Shown one piece after another: positions 13,164 to 20,531 of a DNA stretch of 21,031 bases. The DNA is from a virus, in IMG/VR virus record IMGVR_UViG_3300043773_000104, positions 1 through 21,031 of that record. One strand, given 5' to 3'. The notes under the pieces were generated by a model. That model had not been told where the DNA came from, made no database searches, and was given only the letters and a program-made list of their open reading frames with translations. The translations under genes and the position numbers were made by a program. How positions within the stretch are numbered: position 1 is the first letter of the stretch; each line of letters starts with the position of its first letter.

Positions 13164-13753
13164 TAGGCAACCGTGCTACACATGATGTAGTAGGTTGTGC
13201 CGTTATCACTAATCACAGGGATCGTATGGGTAACGGTTGGGGAACCTACAGCAGCGCGGAACACCCCAGCAACGGCAGGAGCAGGTACACGAAGCAACGC
13301 ACCAACAACACCCGTGCCACTATTGGTACAACGCAGATACGTAGCACCGGACCACGAACCACCCGAAGCAAAATCCGAATCCAACTGGATCGCAGAAATC
13401 GTACCGCCAGGAGCAGTAGACGTACCGCCAAGGGTTACGCGAAGCGCATTACCAGCACCAGAAATCGTGCCAGAACCATTGATAGACAGGGAGATATGTG
13501 CGCCGTTGACCGTGCCGCCTGTAGCAGCATTAGCGCCTGTGACACGAGTCAAAAAGCGAGCTGTTTCACCTGAGCCTGTAGAAGTGAAGGTCAAACGGCT
13601 ATAGTTCAAACGTACGTCACCCGTGGTGTTGGATGCGGTTACGTAAGAAGAAGATACGTTAGATGCGGTGGTAACAGCGATTTCGGAAGTGGCTGTTCCA
13701 GAGATAAAGCCGTTGTCAGATGCAACTGGCCCGGAAAAGGTAGTGCGTGCCAT
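13163..13753 (-). CDS. Beta-rich virion structural protein
   Basis: This 196-residue protein is dominated by Gly, Ser, Thr, Ala and Val with very few charged residues, as in phage decoration or fibre-type beta proteins. It opens with MARTTFSGPVASDNGFISG, a start shared by structural proteins of related phages, and ends with a THTIPVISDNGTTYYIM strand region. It has no signal peptide or membrane segment. A GAGG ribosome binding site lies 7 bases before the ATG, immediately after the inverted-repeat gap, so this is the first gene of the second block. The stop overlaps the next start as TAATG. The exact virion location is unknown. Confidence 0.7.
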   Translation of the reverse strand: MARTTFSGPVASDNGFISGTATSEIAVTTASNVSSSYVTASNTTGDVRLNYSRLTFTSTGSGETARFLTRVTGANAATGGTVNGAHISLSINGSGTISGAGNALRVTLGGTSTAPGGTISAIQLDSDFASGGSWSGATYLRCTNSGTGVVGALLRVPAPAVAGVFRAAVGSPTVTHTIPVISDNGTTYYIMCSTVA

Positions 13754-13773
13754 GTAATCCTCACATGCGATGT

Positions 13774-13820
13774 CGGTGTATTAGTCTGCATGTCGTCAGC
13801 CGGGACTGTCTAATACACCG
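13774..13820. repeat. Perfect 11-base inverted repeat in the gap before the second structural block
   Basis: CGGTGTATTAG at 13774-13784 is the exact reverse complement of CTAATACACCG at 13810-13820, with a 25-base spacer. Directly abutting it, CCGGG (13818-13822) can pair with CCCGG (13828-13832) around a 5-base loop. The 91-base gap holding it (13754-13844) separates the HNH stop from the next start and contains no gene. No T tract follows the stems on the minus strand, so it is not a standard terminator. It could be an operator, an RNA processing structure or a mark of the HNH insertion. Confidence 0.7.
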
Positions 13821-13844
13821 GGCTAACCCCGGAATAATGGTGTT

Positions 13845-14450
13845 TTAGCAGGTTGTGGAAGGTGTGTCAACAAGTTTATTTGATTTAAGGAGATTTTCTT
13901 CTTGCGTAATAACGCGCAGGTTCCAAGGTACGTGTAGCCCACAAACTGTTGGGTTGATTAGAGGGACGATGTGGTCAACAACGTAGCGTTCTCCAGTGAT
14001 ACGAGTCAACCTCATTGCTTCTAAGTAAAGTTGACGTATAGATTCCTTCTGTTCTTTGGTTACCCAATCAGGCGTAGCGTTTTTGTGTCTGCGCTTACGT
14101 ACACTGTTGAAAGCTTTATATAAGTCAGGATTTTGTTTTTTGTATTTTTCACGGTGTTTACGCCTATCTTCAACGGGGCGGGCATTAGCCCTAGCAATCA
14201 CCGCTTCTTTATTAGCCTCATAGTACTTACGTTTAGCCTGTTGACCTGCATCAGATTGGTTATAAGCCTTAAAATACTCGGCCCTAGTTGTATTGGCCTT
14301 CTCCCATTCAACTTTTAAACATTCAACACACGCGCCTTTGGTCTTACGGGGGGCAATATGCCCATGCTTGCACGGTTCTCCTGTGAAGTAGTACTTAGCA
14401 CCTTGGTCTTGCGCTTCTTTGCGAGTCTTGGGTAAGTTTGTGGTATCCAT
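13845..14450 (-). CDS. HNH endonuclease, probable free-standing homing-type nuclease
   Basis: This 201-residue protein combines an N-terminal zinc-binding motif (C27-x-H29, C41-x-x-C44), a very basic helical middle (residues 50-125, many Lys/Arg, probably DNA-contacting) and a C-terminal HNH nuclease domain. In the HNH domain, DHIVPL (159-164) supplies the metal and general-base histidine, LHVPWNLRV (172-180) supplies the asparagine, and the closing helix is EENLLKSNK. The start is set at the ATG preceded by AGGAG at 6-9 bases. An in-frame ATG 12 codons upstream would place the start inside the leader and -10 region. The gene lies between a terminator and an inverted repeat, interrupting the structural operon, and looks more AT-rich than its neighbours. 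That placement is typical of mobile HNH genes next to capsid genes. Confidence 0.85.
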   Translation of the reverse strand: MDTTNLPKTRKEAQDQGAKYYFTGEPCKHGHIAPRKTKGACVECLKVEWEKANTTRAEYFKAYNQSDAGQQAKRKYYEANKEAVIARANARPVEDRRKHREKYKKQNPDLYKAFNSVRKRRHKNATPDWVTKEQKESIRQLYLEAMRLTRITGERYVVDHIVPLINPTVCGLHVPWNLRVITQEENLLKSNKLVDTPSTTC

Positions 14451-14477
14451 TTTATCTCCTGTTATACGACACAGGAA

Positions 14478-14483
14478 ATTATA
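14478..14483 (-). promoter_or_regulatory. Candidate promoter -10 box for the HNH gene
   Basis: The minus strand reads TATAAT exactly, between the capsid terminator and the HNH ribosome binding site. A start about 7 bases downstream would give a leader of about 20 bases. The region where a -35 box should lie (about 14500-14507) is part of the terminator stem and tail and has no TTGACA-like match, so this may be a weak promoter or one relying on other contacts. A gene sitting behind a strong terminator would need such a promoter. Confidence 0.45.
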
Positions 14484-14501
14484 CATGAAACCTACAAAAA
14501 G

Positions 14502-14523
14502 AAAAGGGGCCGAAGCCCCTTTT
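14502..14523 (-). terminator. Rho-independent terminator after the capsid gene
   Basis: A perfect 9-base stem (AAAAGGGGC pairing with GCCCCTTTT) encloses a 4-base loop that reads UUCG on the minus-strand RNA, the most stable tetraloop. On that strand it is followed by a pyrimidine-rich tail, TTTTCTTTTTG. It lies 25 bases downstream of the capsid stop codon and upstream of the HNH start. Because the stem is flanked by A runs on one side and T runs on the other, it could also work on the plus strand, but no plus-strand gene needs it. Confidence 0.88.
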
Positions 14524-14547
14524 TGCTAAACCCTTGATTTACAAGAA

Positions 14548-15456
14548 TTAAGCGCCTGGAGATCCAAAGATTCCAAGAGGATCAGACACACCAAAGGAGT
14601 AACGCTCACGAGCTTTGTAACGAACGTTTCCGGTGTCGAAGTCCCCGTCCATGCTGTTTTGCATGGGGGTGCGAACAAAGTGCTTCAGACCGTTAGGCAC
14701 ATCTGTAGTCAGGAACCATGCGTTGGTATCGGTCAAATAGTGATTAACCGTGAAACCTTCGGGGATGGAACCCATCATCTTCAATGCGTTAACGTCGTTG
14801 TCAGCCGTTGCCACACGAAGCTCGGTTTGCAGCAAGCGGGTTGCCGTAAACATGAGGCTTGGAGGAACAACCAACTTACGAGGTTTAGCAGCGATCAACA
14901 GCCCACGTTCGTCAGTCCACGCAGCGATTTGAATAACGGCGTTCTCAAGAGAAGTCTCATTCAAATCAGAGTTAGTACCGGGACGATTGCTGTTAACACC
15001 ACCAGAAACCAAGGGATGCGAAGTAGAAAACAGGGGCTGACCGTCACCATAAGTAACAGCGGAAGAAAACCCGTTGTTCAGAACCGCAGCACCTTTAACT
15101 TCTTTGGTGTAGTACATCGCACGAGCAAGTGCCTTGGTATAACGAGCAGACAGGCTGTCGTACAAGTTATCCTCAATCGCTTCTTCAGTGATCGAGAACC
15201 CAAGTGCAATGGTTTCGTGTGTGTAACGTGCGGTCCAAGCTTCCTGTCCGTTGTCATAAGCAATGGCGCTGCCTTCGTTTTTAACTGGGGCGGCACTAAA
15301 GCCTGACAGCTTGGTTTCTTCCTCGAACGAACGCTCGGAACTCTCGGTTTCGTAGATTTCCTTGTGCTCTTCGCCGTATTTTGCATACTCCAGACCAAAC
15401 AATGCGTTAAGTCCGGGGAGTAACTCTTTCAGTAGTTGTGCGCGTGAAATAGCCAT
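14548..15456 (-). CDS. Major capsid protein (Mu gpT-like, HK97 fold)
   Basis: This 302-residue protein is the likely shell subunit. It resembles the Mu gpT family of HK97-fold capsid proteins: an N-terminal helical segment (SRAQLLKELLPGLNALFGLEY), an extended loop region (residues 40-75), then HETIALGFSITEEAIEDNLYD (80-100), a long helix, GAAVLNNGF (122-130), and the diagnostic DGQPLFSTSHPL around 138-149, followed by the P-domain sheet. It has a very good ribosome binding site (AAGGAAGGGAG) 6 bases before the ATG, in line with high expression. A strong terminator lies 25 bases after its stop, so the head block ends here. Confidence 0.88.
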   Translation of the reverse strand: MAISRAQLLKELLPGLNALFGLEYAKYGEEHKEIYETESSERSFEEETKLSGFSAAPVKNEGSAIAYDNGQEAWTARYTHETIALGFSITEEAIEDNLYDSLSARYTKALARAMYYTKEVKGAAVLNNGFSSAVTYGDGQPLFSTSHPLVSGGVNSNRPGTNSDLNETSLENAVIQIAAWTDERGLLIAAKPRKLVVPPSLMFTATRLLQTELRVATADNDVNALKMMGSIPEGFTVNHYLTDTNAWFLTTDVPNGLKHFVRTPMQNSMDGDFDTGNVRYKARERYSFGVSDPLGIFGSPGA

Positions 15457-15471
15457 TTCTTACTCCCTTCC

Positions 15472-16143
15472 TTACGCTGCAAGGCCAAGCGGGTTGTAGT
15501 AAGCATGACCACCCTGCGGGGTACCGTCACCATTAACGTTAGGCATATTCCACTTAACGATAACTTCAGGGTAATAAGTCGTGCTACTAATAACAAACGC
15601 TGTATCAGGCACTACGTCAACAATACGCAAAGGAAGCGTCTTGGTAGTTGTTTCGGTAGTGGTGCCAACAGCTTGACGAGAATCACCAGTATTAGCGTCC
15701 CCAGCATTGTTGATTAACGCAACATTGCAACCAATCGCGGTGTATTGGAACGCAGTATTAGTATCATCAACAGTAGTGCCAGACGAACAACCGACAACTT
15801 GGAAAAGTTGGTCGGGATCATCAGCAATATATGCTTGGATCACAGTACCGGAAACAACAGACACTCCAGGCCAATACTGCGACCAAGTGGGTTGTTTTGT
15901 TGCTGCACTAACGTAAGTACACCCCATAAATACACCAGCAAAACCTTCATTAGGTGCATCGGATTCATTGGTTGCACGTTCAATAGTGCCATCAGCCACG
16001 AGTTTGACGGGATCGCCAAAGAAAATATTCGTCGTATATGAAGTTGCAATACGACGCAGGCGAGTTTGTCCGGCAAAAACCTGACCGCCGATCAAATTGA
16101 TCGGACGTAGCCCGTAAGGGGCTGAAATAGTCGGGTAAGCCAT
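15472..16143 (-). CDS. Capsid decoration-like structural protein
   Basis: This 223-residue protein starts with MAYPTISAPYGLRPINLIGG, a common opening of structural proteins encoded just upstream of the major capsid gene in uncultured aquatic phages. It is rich in Gly, Thr, Val and aromatic residues with little charge, as in a beta-sandwich. It has no membrane segment. A GGAG ribosome binding site lies about 10 bases before the ATG. Its stop is 16 bases before the capsid start. Position and composition fit a head decoration or stabilising protein. It is smaller and less typical than the next gene as a major capsid candidate. Mass spectrometry of virions would settle its abundance. Confidence 0.65.
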   Translation of the reverse strand: MAYPTISAPYGLRPINLIGGQVFAGQTRLRRIATSYTTNIFFGDPVKLVADGTIERATNESDAPNEGFAGVFMGCTYVSAATKQPTWSQYWPGVSVVSGTVIQAYIADDPDQLFQVVGCSSGTTVDDTNTAFQYTAIGCNVALINNAGDANTGDSRQAVGTTTETTTKTLPLRIVDVVPDTAFVISSTTYYPEVIVKWNMPNVNGDGTPQGGHAYYNPLGLAA

Positions 16144-16155
16144 TTGGAATTACTC

Positions 16156-16632
16156 CTACGATTGTTGATTACCGCGTCCAAATGAAACCGTCGTTTTGCG
16201 TTCTGAAAACAGAGGCATACGGGGATCATTCTCGCGCATGAAGTGGTTGTCAACAGAACGGACTTGTGCGTCAGCTTGGGCTTGATAATAAGCATTTCGC
16301 TGATCGACCATTTCTGTTGGCGTCTTACACAGTAACAAACCACCCACCAATACATTATCCTTAAAACGAGCGTTGTCGTTGTCGAGATACATAGATATTT
16401 CTGGATGATCGACTGCTTTAACAGGCTCCCAGCCTTCGCGGAGTTTGGATGACACATTACGTGGATCAGCTTGACCCATCGTACTTACGCGAATCCAACG
16501 GTAGGTATACCCAGGTTCAGGTGCAGGGTCAGGCAGTAGTGTGGGCGGTGCCCAGCTACGAGGACGCTCAGCTTTAGTGCGGGTATCAAGTTCGCGGTTT
16601 ACGCGATTTTCAATCGTTTTAGAATCAGCCAT
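16156..16632 (-). CDS. Hypothetical head-operon protein
   Basis: This 158-residue soluble protein has no recognised domain. The N-terminal ~40 residues are charged and proline-rich (APPTLLPDPAPEPGYTYRWI). The centre contains REGWEPVKAVDHPEIS and GLLLCKTPTEMVDQRNAYY, segments I associate with conserved hypothetical proteins in the head operons of aquatic phages. The C-terminus is basic and polar. The start overlaps the scaffold stop by 8 bases, so it is probably translated at a linked level. It lies upstream of the decoration and capsid genes and may be a minor virion or assembly protein, but that is positional inference. Confidence 0.7.
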   Translation of the reverse strand: MADSKTIENRVNRELDTRTKAERPRSWAPPTLLPDPAPEPGYTYRWIRVSTMGQADPRNVSSKLREGWEPVKAVDHPEISMYLDNDNARFKDNVLVGGLLLCKTPTEMVDQRNAYYQAQADAQVRSVDNHFMRENDPRMPLFSERKTTVSFGRGNQQS

Positions 16633-17560
16633 TTTGTGTCATACCTTCCGCCACTTTCCGGGCATATGCTTCAAGAGGAATACGTAACTTCTTAGCTAGC
16701 GCCACCTGCGTTTGTGTCAGCGTGATTTTGGTAGGGGCAACGCTTCGACTTGCGGGTGCTACAACATTACTGCTTGTCCGTTTCGGTTTCTCCTCTGTCT
16801 TAACCTGCTCGTCAGGAAAGCTTTCGGGGAACTTGCTACGTACGGTCTTATTAATCCTTTCGTAATACTCATCCGAATTAGGATCAAAGCCTTCTTCGAC
16901 CAATTGTTCATGCAGCCCCAGAGTGAAGGCGGTCATAAGTCGGTTAGGCCCAAACCACTGATTATCTTTACGCCACGCAAGTGCTTTGGGGTCCGGCTTA
17001 TTATCTGAAGCGGATTCAGGTTGCATATTTACAGGAACTGCACGTTCTTGTAAAGGGGTTGGCCTAAAGTTTTCAACTTTATCCAAACGAAGTTTGGCTT
17101 GGGTTAATTCTTCTTGGGCCGCAACAATCTGATCGGCATCCCCTGCGTCATACGCAGCTTTATATTTGGCTCTTGCTTGAGCCATCGCATATTCAGCGTT
17201 CTGTTTAGCAGTGCCAACTAAAAGCGTTGTGTGATCGCCAAGGTTCTTTTTAAGGCTATTGTTTTCCGCAATAATCTGCTGGGCAAACTTTAGCGCTTCC
17301 TCGCGCTCACGTAATGCAGCTTCTTTAGCCCGACGCTCATCGTGGTAACCATGCGACAATTTCTTAATACGCTTCTGTACACCTTCATCGTATTTAGAAA
17401 GCTCATCGTCAGTTACTTCGTTGACAGGCTCTTCAAGCGGTTTGCGACCTTTATCAGGATCTGGCGTGTCATCGACAATTTCAATCTCGATGTCACTTTC
17501 CTTTTTAGCTTCTTTGGTTTCCTCTACTTCGTGAGGAAATTTAAATTCAGTCTTGTCCAT
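16625..17560 (-). CDS. Probable head scaffolding protein
   Basis: This 311-residue protein has the build of a capsid scaffold, which guides procapsid assembly and is later expelled or degraded. It has an acidic, low-complexity N-terminal ~65 residues, a long charged coiled coil (about 68-160, including RRAKEAALREREEALKF), a proline-containing linker, and a basic helical C-terminus (about 280-308, TQTQVALAKKLRIPLEAYA) of the kind that binds the capsid shell in other scaffolds. It lies between portal and capsid genes as expected. A strong ribosome binding site, GAGGTGAT, ends 3 bases before the ATG. It overlaps the next gene by 8 bases. No protease domain is visible, so it is not a protease-scaffold fusion. 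Sequence alone cannot separate a true scaffold from another coiled-coil head protein. Confidence 0.75.
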   Translation of the reverse strand: MDKTEFKFPHEVEETKEAKKESDIEIEIVDDTPDPDKGRKPLEEPVNEVTDDELSKYDEGVQKRIKKLSHGYHDERRAKEAALREREEALKFAQQIIAENNSLKKNLGDHTTLLVGTAKQNAEYAMAQARAKYKAAYDAGDADQIVAAQEELTQAKLRLDKVENFRPTPLQERAVPVNMQPESASDNKPDPKALAWRKDNQWFGPNRLMTAFTLGLHEQLVEEGFDPNSDEYYERINKTVRSKFPESFPDEQVKTEEKPKRTSSNVVAPASRSVAPTKITLTQTQVALAKKLRIPLEAYARKVAEGMTQNG

Positions 17561-17568
17561 ATATCACC

Positions 17569-17946
17569 TCACGCACGTTGGATGCCACGGGGGTCTTCGA
17601 CCACCGCTTCAACGGAATCATCGTTAATAATCCGAAACTCTCGATCATGAATCTTGATGCGAGTGCCTGTGTTTGCACGAGTAATAATGAAATCTCCCGG
17701 TTTACACCACGGTCCAGTTGGAAAACGGTTTGGGTCGTTATATGCCATATCACCCAGTGCTACAACAAAAAGCACGTTACTTAGCAGCTCTTCAAACTTA
17801 ACTGTACTGTCAGCTTTAACAATCCCACTATCAAACTTATTCTCAATATTGGGCAAAGTGCAAAGGATCTTATACCCCTTCACAATTGGTAATTGCTTAG
17901 CCTTCTGTTGAACGTCATCGATCACAGCTTGAGCTGCTTCATTCAT
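17569..17946 (-). CDS. GroES-like (Cpn10) co-chaperonin
   Basis: This 125-residue protein resembles the Cpn10/GroES fold and would cap a host GroEL-type chaperonin during folding of phage proteins such as the capsid subunit. After an N-terminal helical extension of ~19 residues comes the beta-barrel start (KGYKILCTLP, 23-32). A flexible segment follows with GIVK at residues 41-44, matching the GGIVL mobile-loop tripeptide by which GroES contacts GroEL. Then come VVALGDMAYN (61-70), the CKPGDFII turn (81-88), and the closing INDDSVEAVV strand (108-116). The first ATG that clears most of the upstream gene is at 17946. The frame stays open further up to 18063, but those starts would read through the preceding gene. 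Phage co-chaperonins such as T4 gp31 assist capsid folding; that this one does so is inferred from its place between portal and scaffold. Confidence 0.75.
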   Translation of the reverse strand: MNEAAQAVIDDVQQKAKQLPIVKGYKILCTLPNIENKFDSGIVKADSTVKFEELLSNVLFVVALGDMAYNDPNRFPTGPWCKPGDFIITRANTGTRIKIHDREFRIINDDSVEAVVEDPRGIQRA

Positions 17947-18142
17947 TTTCAAATTCCTCATATCGTTGCACAAGGTCTTGGACTTCCATCCTTGCACGGC
18001 GCAGACCTTGGATGACGCCGCACAAATACTTATATTCAGCAAAATCTTTACAGCTAGCATCACTCATTGCTGCTGCGGTTTCTTTCTCTCGCTCGGCCAA
18101 TTTGTTAAATAAATGATCAAGCATCATCCGTTCATGCGCCAT
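17939..18142 (-). CDS. Small helical protein between portal and co-chaperonin
   Basis: This 67-residue protein appears wholly alpha-helical and charged, with heptad-like spacing in its second half (GLRRARMEVQDLVQRYEEFE) that suggests a short coiled coil. It has no signal peptide or membrane segment. Its ATG overlaps the portal stop by one base (TAATG), and its 3' end overlaps the co-chaperonin start by 8 bases, so it is translationally embedded in the head operon. I do not recognise a named family. Small helical proteins in this position occur in related aquatic phages, and a role in head assembly is inferred from position only. Confidence 0.7.
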   Translation of the reverse strand: MAHERMMLDHLFNKLAEREKETAAAMSDASCKDFAEYKYLCGVIQGLRRARMEVQDLVQRYEEFENE

Positions 18143-20523
18143 TAACCACCTCGTTTCATTACAGATTTAAGGATGTCAGCCTGGATCTTCTTGTCGTCAC
18201 GCTTGTCTTGGCTTTGCAGTCGAATGTTTTCTTTCTGCGCCTCAAGAGCGATCCGTTCCCGCTCGTTCTGTAGTCGGCCTTGGGCAAGCGCGACATCCGC
18301 TTGATCTTTAGCAGCCTTGCGTTGCTGCTCCAAACCTTTGATCTGAAGTTCTTGCTGTTGCATCTGGACCAACGGATCTTGGGCCATAGCCTGGGCTTGT
18401 TGTTGGGCAGCTTGAGATTGATGGATCTGTAAAACCTGTTGGGCTGCTTCTGCTACGTACTTAGCCATAGCGAGTTCTTCAGCTTCAGAAACCTGTTGTT
18501 CAGGTCCGGGCAACGGTAGACCAATACGCTGTTCAATCTCTTGTCTGTATCTAAACCCTAAGTGCTCGGCAACGTGAGCCATCATTGCAGCCTGCATCTG
18601 CTGTGCCATCGGGTTTTGCCCAATAGTCTGCATAATGCTTGGGTCTTGCAAAAAGGTCATATGTGTTGTGATGTGAGCCTGATGATCCTGATAGATAAAC
18701 GCCTTGAGTGGTTTCCCTTTCAGCACGTTCATATTCTCAGTTACAGGATCAACCGGCTTCTGATCGTCTGGCAACGGCACAAGTTTGTCAGCGTTGGGGA
18801 TACCAAGCACATCAAGCATCTGCCTATGGAGCCGTGGCAAGTCATACAACTGAGGAGCACCCTGAGCAAGCTGAAGTGCAGCTTGATACTGCACAACCCG
18901 CTGAGCCATCGTCGAGGCGTTGGGGTCACTTACAGGAATAACTTCTACAATGTCGTAGTCCTCAGCCTTTACCTGCGGTGTACCATCTTGCGGGATGTAG
19001 CTATAGTCTGGGCTGGTGTATTCCCTGATAATTTCTTTAAGCAGCTTGAACTCTTCCTTCATCGCTGCATGGATGCGAGCCTGCACAGCACCCATTGTTT
19101 TTAACTGCCGCTCCAAGAGTGCCAGCGTCGTACCCACCGGAGCTTGACTCGACATATCGCTGATCTTCATATCAGCCATACCACTAAGCCTTCGCGCCTC
19201 TTCGGTGATCTGGTTTAGTAGGGCAAGCAGGACTTGACTTGGTTCTTTGTAGGGCAGCGGTAAGATATTGTCTCGGATCGCACCACCGGGGACATCCACA
19301 TCCCGCCATTCACCCGGAGCGATTGGCGTGTCATCACCTTTAATCCGCAGTCCTCTGGACTTCAACCCACCGGGGAGGTTAGATAATGAACCTGCATCAA
19401 CCAACTGACGGATCAGCATGGTTCCTGCTGTGGCGTAGCCACCAATAATATGAATCAGCCCAAAGCCATACGCCCCAAAGCCGGGGATGTACATGTAATG
19501 TATAAAGTGCTGACGCGCACGTTTCTGTGGGTCATCTTCCTTATAGTTGCGGCGTATTGCTAAGACCTTATTAGTTCCCTTGTCGATAGTGATGACATAA
19601 GGCACAGGTAATTCTTCCTCGTACCCCGGCAAGTCATACTCGATATGCACCTCGCAGATCTGATAACGCTCGTCTTTAGTCTGCTCAATACCCTCTTTCT
19701 GAGCTTTAGCCTTCTCAATGTCTGTCTGGTTAGCGTAAGGTTCGCCAATATCTACGTCACGGTAGAACCCATTAACTTGTAACCGTTTAATATCATTCTT
19801 AGTCTTACGCATCACATGCGTAAGTCGGTCTGTACGTCGGATGTTTGTCACACCATAAGGAAGGATGATGTCCTCGGCGGGTATGTAGAATGAAACTTGG
19901 CGTTCAAGTGACGGGTCGTAGTAGACTTTCTTAAATGACGAACCGGCTAGCGCCACACCCCACAGCGCCCGCTCATGCTCTGAGCGATACTCAGGCATTT
20001 TGTCGGTTAACTGATAGTTCATATCAGACTGAACCCGCTTAGCGGCTTCTTCAACCTCTGGGTTCCACTGACCAATAATATTTGTCTTAACTGGGCCTTG
20101 GGCAGGGAATGTCTCCATGATGGACTCGCTCTGGAAGCGAATTGCAGCCTCAGTTAGTAGTGTGGAGAACACACCGCAAGCACCGTCCCAAGGCTCAGTC
20201 ACCTCGTCATAACGCAACCCAAGGACATCAAGCCCCTTAACGTAAGTATCAACCCAATCTTTACGAGAGTTAATATCAGACTCGACCAACTCCATGATGT
20301 CGCCAGCAATCTTTTGCAGGTCGCTTTCTTTCATAAACTCGGCTAGATTAGAATCAAACGCCTCTTCCTCTTCGCCTTCTTCCGGCATCAAATCAATCTC
20401 AACACCGCCAATACCAATAGTCACATCTTCAGGATTTACAATCTCAATCTCGATAGGCGCTTCTTCCATGCCAAGCGTTTCAATCCCTTCGGGGGCGCTG
20501 TATAAACTTTTATCAATAGCCAT
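18142..20523 (-). CDS. Portal protein
   Basis: This 793-residue protein would form the dodecameric portal ring at the capsid vertex through which DNA is packaged and ejected. It lies directly after the terminase gene, which is the classical order. The N-terminus is strongly acidic (a run near residues 49-54 is almost all Glu). The central part has the DITEARRLSGM-like region (here ITEEARRLSGMADMK) and YYDP and IPAEDI segments seen in large podovirus-type portals. The last ~100 residues are Gln/Ala/Lys-rich and strongly predicted to be a long helix, comparable to the barrel of P22-like portals. The length fits P22-type portals rather than the ~500-residue lambda type. Its stop overlaps the next start as TAATG. 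I am confident of the function but not of the exact subfamily. Confidence 0.9.
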   Translation of the reverse strand: MAIDKSLYSAPEGIETLGMEEAPIEIEIVNPEDVTIGIGGVEIDLMPEEGEEEEAFDSNLAEFMKESDLQKIAGDIMELVESDINSRKDWVDTYVKGLDVLGLRYDEVTEPWDGACGVFSTLLTEAAIRFQSESIMETFPAQGPVKTNIIGQWNPEVEEAAKRVQSDMNYQLTDKMPEYRSEHERALWGVALAGSSFKKVYYDPSLERQVSFYIPAEDIILPYGVTNIRRTDRLTHVMRKTKNDIKRLQVNGFYRDVDIGEPYANQTDIEKAKAQKEGIEQTKDERYQICEVHIEYDLPGYEEELPVPYVITIDKGTNKVLAIRRNYKEDDPQKRARQHFIHYMYIPGFGAYGFGLIHIIGGYATAGTMLIRQLVDAGSLSNLPGGLKSRGLRIKGDDTPIAPGEWRDVDVPGGAIRDNILPLPYKEPSQVLLALLNQITEEARRLSGMADMKISDMSSQAPVGTTLALLERQLKTMGAVQARIHAAMKEEFKLLKEIIREYTSPDYSYIPQDGTPQVKAEDYDIVEVIPVSDPNASTMAQRVVQYQAALQLAQGAPQLYDLPRLHRQMLDVLGIPNADKLVPLPDDQKPVDPVTENMNVLKGKPLKAFIYQDHQAHITTHMTFLQDPSIMQTIGQNPMAQQMQAAMMAHVAEHLGFRYRQEIEQRIGLPLPGPEQQVSEAEELAMAKYVAEAAQQVLQIHQSQAAQQQAQAMAQDPLVQMQQQELQIKGLEQQRKAAKDQADVALAQGRLQNERERIALEAQKENIRLQSQDKRDDKKIQADILKSVMKRGG

Positions 20524-20531
20524 GATCTTTC

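Noticed and set aside
13818-13832. The CCGGG/CCCGG hairpin as a terminator for the HNH gene.
   Set aside because: The stem is only five bases and no T tract follows on the minus strand.
14451-14486. A 12-codon upstream extension of the HNH gene.
   Set aside because: The extension would begin upstream of the -10 box, and AGGAG is correctly spaced for the ATG at 14450.
15472-16143. The 223-residue protein as the major capsid protein.
   Set aside because: The following 302-residue gene has the gpT-type LFSTSHPL region, the expected length and the strongest ribosome binding site.
17947-18063. A 39-residue upstream extension of the co-chaperonin frame to an earlier ATG.
   Set aside because: It would read across the coupled 67-residue gene, and the extension (MMLAVKILLNISICAASSKV) does not match the Cpn10 family; the start at 17946 gives the normal short-overlap pattern.
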